A DNA stretch of 64,000 nucleotides from Botrytis cinerea B05.10. Taxonomy: Eukaryota > Ascomycota > Leotiomycetes > Helotiales > Sclerotiniaceae. Where the stretch lies: assembly GCF_000143535.2 (NCBI RefSeq), contig NC_037321.1, forward strand, positions 1,550,001-1,614,000. Direction: 5' to 3'. Shown here piece by piece: positions 48,844 to 59,455 of the stretch; the stretch's first letter is position 1; each line of letters starts with the position of its first letter. The position numbers were made by a program, and so were the translations under genes. Below the pieces are notes generated by a model that was not told the DNA's origin, made no database searches, and worked only from the letters and a program-made list of their open reading frames with translations.

Positions 48844-51632
48844 GGTTGCAAACGTATAGATGCGTACCGGGAAAGATTGGGCAGAGGGTTCACAAATGAA
48901 TGAATGAAAGAAATAGCAAGTACAAGAAGAGAAAGGGGTGGGAATGAGAAGATTGGATGCGAGGACACGAGTAGAGTGAGAAATTCGCGCGCAGTGTTAC
49001 GTAGCTCTAGAAAATTAAGCTTTCGGTAGTGTTGCGTGGATGCTGGTCATGATTACAGGGGTGTTTGGAACGTCTGCATTCGAGATGAAACACGGCAAAT
49101 GGTGGCAGTTTGGTGAAGGTGCAGGGCCGTCAAAACTTTGGATCTCATATGAAGTGCGAGAGGGATCTGAGATCGCAGCACATTGCCCAAAGCCCAAATT
49201 CATGCTTCGGGGCCATGCAACTACGGCGGCCTAGCCGATAGTCAAAGTTGGCTTTCAAGCAATGTTATGTTAAGTGACAGCTCTCCTCTTTTCCAGTCAC
49301 CTATGTTTGTAACAAATGACCTTGAAGACCAAACTGGAAGGAGCGTCGAGGGGCCAGCAATGCGGGGCTGGTTGATGTTTCCTACTTCGAATATGAGCCA
49401 TGAAAATTGAGGAAATCACGTGGGCTTGGAACCATGAAGCTGTCGATAGATGCTCATCCAACTACCGTCGTATATATGTCAGTCTGCACTCGGAATTCCA
49501 GTCCAACTCCGGTGCGGCAGTCAACATACATTGTGCTACACACATCCCATCTTTGAGTCTCTTCCAGACGAGATAATAAGGTTCGTGTGATTGCTCATCA
49601 ATACCTCTTCTTATATTGTTTATATTCATCTTACAGTATTAGAATACCGAATCGGTTGAGTAGTACCATATCCCTCAACATCAGATATCATGAATACATT
49701 TATTCGGACTTCGTCATCTTTTTGCCTGCCATCTAGCACCTCAGTTGCTAAGCTACACTCATACATTCAGACCTCTCCGTCCCTTCTCTTGCGATTTATA
49801 TCTCACGGCGGTCAAAGTCAATCTAGGTGTCGTTCGGGTCTCGGGAGACCCTCGTCCTATAAGATTGAGTCAAAGTGCAATTTCAAATCTAGAATCATAT
49901 TGACTTCTTGTTCCCATCTATGATCTTCAAAAGATTTCAGATCCCTCCCGCATATCTTTCTCCGTTGATCATACCTATATTGCACATTTGTTTGCACATC
50001 AATTCAGACTAAATCTCGCAGCATTCTCGTCTTATATGACAACTTTATACTTCGCAGTATAGTTTGATTCAATGTCGCATGTTGAACAATCACAGTATAC
50101 TGAAATCAGAACACCACTCTAAAAGTCTTGATCAACTGTAGACGGAGGAATGGCGGCAATCGATCTTGTCTCATGTTTGAAAAGACTGGAGTGAGGAAGT
50201 GGGAGACCAATAAGTTAAGTCAGTCAGAATTTCTCAAGTTCCCCAGACTTTAGACGGGGCCATGAGTGAATTGCACACTGTCTTCTTACGAAAGACTTGG
50301 AAGATGGATGTTTAATGGGAACTTTCATGCAATTCAGTTCATTCTCGTTGTTCCCTCCTTCCCGTTGTGATCTAAACGTGCTAGGCAAATGTTACCAGCC
50401 TATTAAACCTTATAAGTTCACTTACCCCTCGCCCCAATCTTCTACACTATCTTCCTACAACAAACCCGAAAGTTTATGATGAAGGGGGACTTTCATACAA
50501 TTCGTTTCTGCCTCATCACTCACTCCTCATTGTAATTTGAGTGTGTTGAGCGGCTCTGACCCAGCTTAGTCTAACTCATCCTCAGTTCATGTTTCTACGC
50601 ATCCTTCTTGTTGCAGCAGAAAATCCTACAACAAGCGTTGTTGAAATTCACACATTCACTTTTACCCCATCTTCCAATCCCTTGTGGTTTGAAAATATTG
50701 AGACAGTTCGACTAGTTAAGCTTAGTCTGTTTTTTCTTCTCAAGCTTCCACAATTCCTACTCTCTTATAACAACCATCACCACCACCACCTCCTCCTCTC
50801 CACATACTTTTTTGATATCAACTCTATCACAACAACAATTTACTGATACAATATATCCATATCAACGTCATTCCTCCCGGAGGAAAGCTACTTTCTACTT
50901 CTATCTTTACAAAGTAACATCGCGACAATCTTTTATCTTTTGATTCTCGAAGGCTTCATCTTGAGTCTATAGCATGCATAAGGCAGCATCACTCTGCTCA
51001 TACCTTTACATAGTGAGTACGTTTTATTTGGAGGCCCAATGCTAGCCTTCCCTTCATGTTCCTCTTTGCCAAAGTCAGAGCTTGCAAGCTCTTTTGATCA
51101 CGTTTTCTTCTTCTTGCTGTTGGCCCATGTTCCTGAATATCTGCCTTTGGCCCTTGGCATAGGATCTCACCTTTGCTCCAACGCCCGATTTTAGTTCACC
51201 TCTTCATCTCTAAACACAGGCTGATATCCTTTCCAAAGGCACAAATCGTTATTCTATAACCGCTGGTCAATCTTCTTACTGAAGACGAACCGCACTCACT
51301 TCTCAAATTTCTTCATGCAGATCAATCTGATATCTTGTTTCACACCAAATCAGTTCCTTCCCTTGCAAATTGAATTTCCTCACCTCCAGTCTCCATTTTT
51401 TTTAGCATCAAGTTCTACTTGGGTAATCATCAGCAAACCTTGCTGGCATTACATATCCCCGCTTTCATTTCAAACTTTGATTCTTCAAATTCAGATTCAC
51501 TCGATTGGCTTTTCTGCTTTTTGCAATTTGCAACACTGAAAAACTGCCTTTTCTTCTGCAAAGTTTGGCTGGTTAGTACAACAACTCGAAGATCAACTCG
51601 AGCAATTATTTCAAAAGCATTACGTCGATACT
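48844..51632. other. Long divergent intergenic region upstream of the SNF2/RING gene
   Basis: 2.8 kb, the longest spacer here. The part from about 50300 to 51630 is strongly pyrimidine-rich, as in long fungal leaders, and contains several short upstream ATG frames. Two diverged similar segments, about 50310-50400 and about 50480-50575, share GGGAACTTTCAT / GGGGACTTTCAT and following pyrimidine-rich sequence. No gene is supported. Confidence 0.5.
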
Positions 51633-54600
51633 ATGTCGTCTAGCGAAGAAGAAAATTGTGATGATTACCTAGGCGAAGGGGATGGTGACGAATTTCTTGA
51701 AGCCGACAGAGGTCAGTATTTTGATAGTGTGAATCCTTTGACACCCTCTCAAGTTCAGCGACCGGCAAATTATGTTACACCACCCCAACCTCAACGCCGG
51801 ATGCCTATCCAGCTTCCTGAAATTCACACGCGTGTTTCAGAAGTTCGTCCAGAGCCTCCACAAAGGTCTGCGCCTCCCGTTCAATCAACTCTTGCAGTTT
51901 CACAAAAGCCCTCAAGCCCAGAGAGTAGCGGCAGTTCAGATCAAGGAAATGCACTTTCAAGCCCAGAGGTTAGCGGCAGCCCAAATGAAAAAAATGCCTC
52001 TTCAACTCCTCAGGAGCAAAGAAGATCCTCAGTCGTTCTAGAAAGTCCTTCCATGTCAAATGATAGCATGCAAGATGTTCCGAACCCAATAGTTGATTCT
52101 GATAACGAGGATAGCTCATCAACAGATGGCCAGCATGCAGATGGAACAAGCGCCGACTTAATGCAAAGTATTGAGTCGCCAGACGTCGAAAACGAGGAAG
52201 ATTTCGAGGCTACTATTGACCATGGCAGAATTCAAGTGGTTACAAACGATCCGCACGATGCGATTCCTCAAAGATCTCCCCACGTACCTCTACAGATGTC
52301 AAAAAAGCATCACAAGTCTACATTCGGTACTCCACATAATTCCAATAATCGTTTCAACAGAACTTCCAGTCATTCCCAGACCCCAAAAGAGCCACGCCAA
52401 CAGAGACAAGCAGAAGTAGTTCCGAATGAATCTGACTCTGACGATGATTGCGTTATTATAATGAGTAGACCAGCACGTCCCGGAAAGCCAAGGATGGACC
52501 ATCAGCCTCCTGTTATAAAGAATGAGCCAGCCTCTGATTTGACAATGAATGCTAGCGCACCAAACATAGCCAGTGTCAGCCCTGAGAATACCGTGGTGCC
52601 CGATGATTCTGACAGAGAATTAAGCCCTACTGAAGAAGAAATGATCGCAGCTCAAGTATCAATTCTACGCCGAACTATACATCGAACTCAATCTGAAGAT
52701 GAAAACTCTCCCAGACCGGTAAATAATAGTAGAAAGAGACGCAGAGAGAGCATGGTGTACCTCGAGGATCAAGCAGATATTGACAATGCTATACAAGTTA
52801 ATGAAGATGACAATAATTGGATGTATGCCCAAGGAGATGAAGGCGACGATTCACAAGAGGAATATGAGAACCTTGTGAGGTTACAAAATGCTTTGAACAA
52901 AGGCCTGAAAAAAGGAACTCTCGATTTCAACGGAAGTGCTGAGCTCAACAGAGTCAACCAAAATATTGCAAAGTGGAATCGCCTTAAGGCTGCTAAAGCT
53001 AGAAGTGCTGAGGATGAAGACGAAGACGAAGAATCGCTGTTCATCCCTGAAGAAGGGTATCGAAGATTTCAAAATGTTGCTGATAATGGCGAAGGTCCAT
53101 CTTCAATATCTGACAACAGATTTGAAGATGCTGATGATGGCAATGCAGGTCTTGCTAAAATGCTTCAGGAAAAGTATGACAATGACCCTTCCAAAAAGCA
53201 AAAAGCCAAGAGAACACGTCGAGCCCCAGCCAAAAATGCTCGAGAATTCCAGGCTAGGGAACAAGCAAAAATTCTTGAGAAAGAAAAGGCAAAGCCACAG
53301 AAGCAAAAGGCTGGTGGTGGTAAAAGCGGAAAAGCTAAAGCCGGACGAAAAGGCAAAGGCAGGGGCAAGGAGAAGGAGAAGAAATCCAAAAAGGGGGCTG
53401 TTAAAGTCGATAGAAACATGAAAGAGGCTCGATTCATGGGACAACGCGGAGGACAAGATGACATTGGACAATTGATTTTGGATGATCTCATGAATTCCGA
53501 TGCGATCGGAGATCGTCTTCAAGATCCTATTTTCAATTGCGCTCCCGAACTCCAGCTTGACGGACCCCGAACCAAAGCATCCCAACTTCAACAATTGTTC
53601 GCCAATATTCCAGAGGGTAGTAATAAGACCAAGGGAAAATCCGATAAAGCAAAGCTTTTGCAAGCTTCTCGAAGTTTTGGTTATGCACAAGTCAAAGCTG
53701 TCAATGGAAAGTGGCTTGTCAAGGGAATGAAATCAACCTTGTACCATCATCAACTACTCGGTGCACAGTGGATGGTTTCTAGAGAATTGAGTTCTGAGCC
53801 ACCTCATGGTGGTCTACTTGCTGATTCAATGGGTCTTGGCAAAACTGTGCAAACCCTGGCTTGCATGGTTGGCAATCCACCCACAGAAGAAGATACAAAG
53901 CGCGGAGTGACGGCAACATTGATCGTTGTTCCCTCTTCAGTCATCTCCCAATGGTTGGAAGAAATTCGGAACCATGTCTACGAAAAGGCATTCCCAAAGG
54001 TAATGCAGTATAAGGCATCAATGAATATCCCCGAAGCTGTCCTCAAAGATTTAGACATTGTCGTTACTTCTTACACAGAAGTCATGAAGCAATTCCCTTT
54101 CCCTGATCGTAAGGGCCGGGAAGATATTGCTAGGTATGGGTATAAAAAATGGTGGAAAAGCGCTCATGACCAACTTGGCGATCTTCATAAGATCAATTGG
54201 CGCAGAATTGTTCTCGACGAAGCTCATGCAATCAAAAACAACTCTGCGAGAACAAGTTTGGCTTGCCAAAATCTGAAGAGTGTTTATCGGTGGTGTTTGA
54301 CTGGTACTCCTCTTTTGAATAGGCTCGAAGAGTAAGTCGAATTTTCCAAAATTTCTTACATTTGAATGTCAAAATACCATTTGAACAATGGGAGGGTTGG
54401 TTTGGCCACTGATCACCAGAGGCCACTTGATTGTTTGACAGAATTTGAGACAATCGGAAACTGACAATTGACCTAGGCTTTTTCCGTACCTTCGATTTCT
54501 CAAGGCCAATTATGCAATGGATTGGAGGACTTTTCAGCAATACTTTTGCGATCCTGACGCTGACGATTGTAATAATCGTATTGCAACTCTTTTAAGTTAC

Positions 54601-56409
54601 GCCATGATGCGTCGTACTATGAAGACCACGATTCTCAATAGGCCAATCATCACTCTCCCTAAGCCCCACCCTGTTATGCAACAGCTCAATTTCTCTCGAG
54701 AAGAGAGGATTATTTATCGGATTGTAAGTGTCCCATGTGGTTTGGGACATTCAAGAACTGATTCTTCTACTATAGACTGAGAACCGCTTTCGTGCAAACC
54801 TTAATGTGTTCCTGGCCAACGGCACGGCCCAACGAGCCTATGGAGTCTTCTTCGTTCAACTACTTCGTCTTAGACAATGTACTTCTCACCCTTTTATGCT
54901 TGAACGCACAATGAGAGAGTCCTGGACTACCGAAGACGTTGAGCGGCTTCGCAAGGAGCTTGGCAAATTTAAAGACACAAACGTAGCTTTTTACGAGCAA
55001 TGCAAACTTTGGGTTACTGAAAGTGAGGAAGAAAGAGCAGAAGCTATAGCTAGAGGTGAAAAGGGAGCCGAAGCTATTCCTTTCGGACTTTCCAAATTTG
55101 GTGAAAGCTTCAAGTTTGATAGTGCGTTGGATTCGCTCAACGAGGAAGAGCTTTATACTCGGATCACCTGTCATCTTTGCTCAGATGTTCCAAATGAGCC
55201 TGTCATTACTGATGTAAGTCGGAAAGCTCAATAGAGTATGTAGCCATGCTAACATCTTTCCAGTGCTCACACATATTCTGTCAGAGCTGTTTGGAAAATC
55301 ATATACACACGCAGATGCACTTGTCCGATGGTGATGACAAGGTAAGCAGCATCCTTAACAATCTTTACAGGAATCTTAATAATAAATAATAGTTCACCGT
55401 TTGTCCCAAATGTGACATCATCTTCGCTGATGCCTTACCCTATAAAGATCTCGAGATTCCTGATGATGACAACATGGACTCTGGTCTCAACCAAGCTCAA
55501 GAATCCGAAAGCTCATCTAGGGCAAGCAAGCGCCGTAAAACCACCAATGACAAATCTCGTCGTACACATGGAGTTATAAGCAAAGGTTTGGATGCACTTG
55601 ATTTTGAACCTTTTACTAAAGACAATACTTGGGTCACCAGATCAGATTATGATCCTAACTTCCCCCTCATTCCAAGTGCAAAAACCACGGCGTTGAAAGC
55701 TTTGCTTTTAAAAGGCTTTGAAGAGGCTCCTGATGATAAAGTACGTTTGTCCAAGTAACCACCCATTTCCGACTTTTGAATGTTCAAATTAAAACTAAAC
55801 AATCAACCCATTTGCTAGGTAGTTATCTATGTCCAATTCCGCACGCTAGCCCGTATCATCGGCCGCATGTGCAAAGCTGAAGGTTGGGGCTTTTTGTACC
55901 TCACCGGCGACGCCTCACTTGAGCATCGAAGCAAAGCCACCAAAGAATTTCGCAACCGTGACGATATTCAAATCCTGATCGCCGGCCTGAAATGCGGTGG
56001 TCTCGGACTCAATTTCCCATTCGCTAATCGCTGTATCTCGCTTGATCTTTGGTGGAACCACGCTGTCGAACAACAAGCCTTCGGTCGCATCTTCCGCATT
56101 GGCCAAAATAAAGAAACGTGGATGACGCGACTCGTCGTGGCTAATTCGGTCGACATGCGTCTGTTGGGTATGCAGAATTGGAAATTGAAAGCGTGCGAGA
56201 AGGCGATTGATAATAATGGAATAAGCGGTGCGAGCGGAAGCGCGGGAGGAACATTGAATTTGTCGCAGTTGGCGAGGTTATTTGGATTCTTGAAAACGGA
56301 TGAAGATAATAATTTGTTGAGGATTGAACCTGATTATGAGGATGGGGAGGATCCGATGGATGGGGGACTTGCGCATGGGGGCGCGGATCAGGAGGGTTTG
56401 ATGGGTTGA
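51633..56409 (+). CDS. SNF2-family ATPase with embedded RING finger (RAD5/RAD16/ULS1 class)
   Basis: DNA translocase/ubiquitin-ligase type protein of 1466 aa in six exons: 51633-54331, 54477-54723, 54776-55213, 55264-55341, 55393-55740 and 55819-56409, introns 145, 52, 50, 51 and 78 nt. Residues 1 to about 690 are disordered, Ser/Pro- and Lys-rich; SDSDDDCVIIMS (about 268-279) looks like a SUMO-interacting motif. The SNF2 N-lobe has SMGLGKTVQTLA (about 733) and DEAH (about 862). A C3HC4 RING (CHLC at about 1113, then CSHIFCQSC and CPKC) is inserted before the C-lobe. Motif V GGLGLNF and motif VI QAFGRIFRIGQ are intact. No HIRAN domain is seen, which argues against Rad5/HLTF proper; a SUMO-targeted Uls1-like role is the nearest guess. 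Confidence 0.93.
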
Positions 56410-56860
56410 GCTTGGTTGGTTGGTGAGATGATTGGATGCGCAAAGTGATATTCTTTGAGGTTTTGAGGATGGGGTCAATATGGGAAGCAGGGAATTGATT
56501 TAGAGGTTGATATTGTTCTTTTTGCTAGAGACATGCTTGTTGGTGCGAGATTGGGGAAGTTATTTTATTATGATAGGTGGTTTCACGCGGGCGTTTTATC
56601 GATTAACGAAAACTCAGGGGGGGAGGAGGAAAGAAGGAGAGGTTTCTCTTAGGGGTTTATTCTTCAAAATACATGCATACACAGATACATACATAATTTC
56701 TCAAATTTAATACAAGAAAAGAGTATTCCATATTCCATATTCAAATAAAATTTATCAGTTACATCCTAGTTAGATGGCTATATCGAATTTCCAAATCATC
56801 AATTTGATTTCGAATATTCGATTCTTAATCTCTCACTTTGTTTTGGATACTCGAGGGGTA

Positions 56861-56884
56861 GGGTTTGGGTTTGGGTTTGGGTTT
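56861..56884. repeat. GGGTTT interstitial array (4 copies)
   Basis: Four perfect GGGTTT units, followed by GAGATTTGAGATTTGAG. It is close to but not the same as the usual fungal telomere unit TTAGGG. Confidence 0.85.
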
Positions 56885-56930
56885 GAGATTTGAGATTTGA
56901 GTCTGGATGGGGTTTTCGGGGGGGATTAGC

Positions 56931-56975
56931 TGTAATGTAATGTAATGTAATGTAATGTAATGTAATGTAATGTAA
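56931..56975. repeat. TGTAA pentanucleotide array (9 copies)
   Basis: Nine perfect TGTAA units, 45 bp, in the spacer downstream of the SNF2/RING gene. Confidence 0.95.
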
Positions 56976-57631
56976 TCTAGTTGTTGAGGGAAGGTCTTTG
57001 GTCTGGTCTGGTCTGGTCTGGTGGATTAGGAAGATATTCGATACGATGTTCAGGTTGGAATTGTATGGGCTGTATTGAGTGTTTGATGGTATTTGGAAAA
57101 TTCTTAGGGGTTGGGGATTGGAGAGTGAGAGAGTGAAAATGAAGGAGAGAATGGAAGGTATTTATTCAACACATTTTTGTTTAATTTTTATTTTTATTTT
57201 CATCTTCTCTTTACTCTTTTACTCTTTTACTCTTCTTTTTCTTCTTTTTCTTCTCTCCTTTCCTTTCCTTTCCTCCCCCTTTTCCTACAAAATGTATACA
57301 TGAACATGAACATAAACATAAACATAGTGATGCAGATGGAGATGTATCTATATACCTATCCACCTATCCATCCATCCATCCACCCACCCATCCATCCATC
57401 CATCCACTTATATCCTCTCCCTCCCTCCCTCCCTCCCTCCCTAGCTCTTTCCTTTCCTTTCGTCTCCTCTCCCCATCTTCGGATTTTTCCATCTCCCTAC
57501 CCTACCCTACCCTACTCTATCTCCTACCTACCTAAATATCAAAATCAATGAATCATTTCTTTTAGATGTTTCCCACTTCACAGCTTCATAACGGATCTGG
57601 AATCTTTGAAGAGATATATTTATTGTCTTCT

Positions 57632-57802
57632 TATACTTACTATACTTACTATACTTACTATACTTACTATACTTACTATACTTACTATACTTACTATACT
57701 TACTATACTTACTATACTTACTATACTTACTATACTTACTATACTTACTATACTTACTATACTTACTATACTTACTATACTTACTATACTTACTATACTT
57801 AC
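57632..57802. repeat. Perfect 9-bp minisatellite (TATACTTAC, 19 copies)
   Basis: Exactly 19 head-to-tail copies of TATACTTAC with no base change that I can find, 171 bp. Because the unit is 9 bp and lacks stops in several frames, it opens long periodic frames on both strands (Tyr-Thr-Tyr, Ser-Ile-Val and similar). These are not genes. Confidence 0.95.
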
Positions 57803-57909
57803 CACATATCTCCATCCCCATCCAAATAAACACAAACAAACAAAGTTTTTCAAAAGTCAAAAAAGTTCAGAAAGAATGTCTTCATTCATCGCACAGTATG
57901 TAGAACCGA

Positions 57910-57939
57910 AAAAGAAAAAAAAAAAAAAAAAAAAAAAAG
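57910..57939. repeat. Poly-A tract
   Basis: An A run of about 25 bases preceded by GAAAAAG. It lies in a convergent spacer. It could be a slippage tract or an old retroposition scar, but no retroposed gene body is visible next to it. Confidence 0.8.
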
Positions 57940-58082
57940 TAATCATCATAAAAATAATCTCTCGTATGTAAGATTTCAACGCGTGATTTGGATTTTGGAT
58001 TTTGAATTTTGGATTTTGGATTTTGGATTTCTATGATATATATATGTGAGAGAGAAATTTCGTCCTCTATCGTTCTATTTAT

Positions 58083-58155
58083 ATGTCTGTCTGTCTACCT
58101 GTCTGTCTGTCTTTCTGTCTTTCTGTCTGCCTGTCTTTCTGTCTGTCTGTTTGCT
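58083..58155. repeat. GTCT/TTCT tetranucleotide tract
   Basis: An imperfect array of CTGT units interspersed with TTCT, about 70 bp. Confidence 0.85.
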
Positions 58156-58329
58156 TGCTCGCTTGCTATATATCATTCTAAGGGTGGTGAATTTATATAT
58201 GGTATGATTAGTTGAAAAACGCCAGTGTGTAAATTATAGCACATGGTAGGTATCATATGCACAACTCCATTTCCATTCCCAATTCCAATTCCTCATCCCG
58301 CCCCCAACCAAACCTCAACTCCCACTCCC

Positions 58330-59455
58330 TCACAACAACCACCCCCCCATAAGCAGGACCAAAATCCCCGCTGCACACACCCCCATCCCTCCCACTCTCC
58401 CCGCAGCGCTCTTCTCCGGCACATTCCCCGTAGCCTTCCCGCCCAAATACCAACTCCCAATATCAGTTAGCTGGCCATCCTGATCCAGCATCGTCGCATT
58501 ATATCCCACATTACTCACGCTAGATCTGAACGATCCGAAATACGAGTAGCGATCGACGTACGGGAGACGATCGAAATATTCTGCAGAGGTATTGAAGAAA
58601 TCTTGGGTGGTGGGGAGGGGCTGGTCGTTGAGTGCGTATTCGGTGAGCCAGATGGATGTGTTGGGGTAGCTTTTGGGGGAGGGGCGTGTTAGTATGGGTG
58701 TGCATTTGGGTTTGGGAGGAGGGTTTTGGTGGGTGGAGATGGGATTGGATGGAATTGGGGAAATATAAAGAGGGGAACGCAAGAAATGGGAAAGGTCAAA
58801 ATAAAGGTTGAGTAACGAGGGGCAGACAGAAAAAGAAAACTCACGTCCCGCGTATCTCCCCAATAAAACTCGCTAACCCTTCAAAATTCCCATACCAATG
58901 CAGCGGGATAAAATCCACCGTGCAATTCGTTCCCGCAGTCGCACAGGCGCTGAAAAAATTACTCAGCCAAGTAATTCCTCTCGGAGAACCTGTTACAGCA
59001 GGCGCTCCAGTCTTGATACCCAATGCGCGCAGCGGCTCAACCTGGCTGATCCAATTTGCAGCGGCGACCGAGGGGGAGATTGCTGATCCGCCCGTTGAGG
59101 AAGTACCGTCAGGTTCGTTGTAGGTGAGAACGTGAGTAACATTACGACCGGTAGCCACGAGTGATTTGATATCGGTGAGGAAGGTCGTCGAGGTACCCCA
59201 GAGCATGGGGACGAATTCGAAATCTTCTTGCGTTGTGCTGGAGTAGGCGGGGGAGGCGGCAATGCCGTAGTTGTAGTACCATGAGAGATCGGAGCCGGGC
59301 TGTACCCAGACTTGGTTGTCGCTGGGATATTTGGAATTGGGGACGAAGACGAGACCTCGTTTGGATGATGAACCGACGGTTTCATCGTTATCGGCGGCGC
59401 AGACGCTGGTTATGTAGCTTGTGATTGCTAGGAGAAGAGTGGTGCTGAGATGCAT
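58330..59455 (-). CDS. GPI-type cell-wall glycosidase, GH128-like (glycosyl hydrolase catalytic core)
   Basis: Probable beta-1,3-glucanase-type enzyme of the PF11790 family (Asl1-like), 316 aa in two exons, 59455-58845 and 58669-58330 (175-nt intron, AC|C splits the Thr codon). Signal peptide MHLSTTLLLAITSYITSVCAA. The two catalytic Glu are visible: E114 in TYNEPDG (acid/base) and E214 in WLTEYAL (nucleophile). VPMLWG and FIPLHWYGN are further family blocks. The C-terminus has a short hydrophilic stretch and ends in a hydrophobic tail (CAAGILVLLMGGWLL), as expected for GPI anchoring. It should therefore be on the plasma membrane or cell wall and act in wall remodelling. Confidence 0.93.

Larger units (their letters stand above)
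56410..58329. other. Satellite-rich convergent spacer
   Basis: 1.9 kb between two convergent stops, made largely of simple repeats: GGGTTT (56861-56884), TGTAA (56931-56975), GGTCT (about 57000-57022), pyrimidine runs with CTTTT and TTCCTT (about 57200-57275), CCAT/CCAC (about 57355-57410), CTCC (about 57410-57442), CCCTA (about 57497-57515), the 9-bp minisatellite (57632-57802), poly-A (about 57910-57939), TTTTGGA (about 57987-58029) and GTCT/TTCT (about 58083-58155). Open frames crossing it are periodic artefacts; I see no gene. Confidence 0.75.

Noticed and set aside
49690..49923. 77-codon plus-strand frame in the long SNF2 upstream region
   Set aside because: Ser-rich short frame in a pyrimidine-rich leader; could be an upstream frame but nothing supports a gene.
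57910..57939. Poly-A tract as a retroposon end
   Set aside because: No element body, target-site duplication or processed gene is visible beside it.
57566..57971. Long open frames on both strands across the 9-bp array
   Set aside because: They are purely periodic translations of the minisatellite (Tyr-Thr-Tyr, Ser-Ile-Val, Lys-Tyr-Ser) and have no non-repeat domain.
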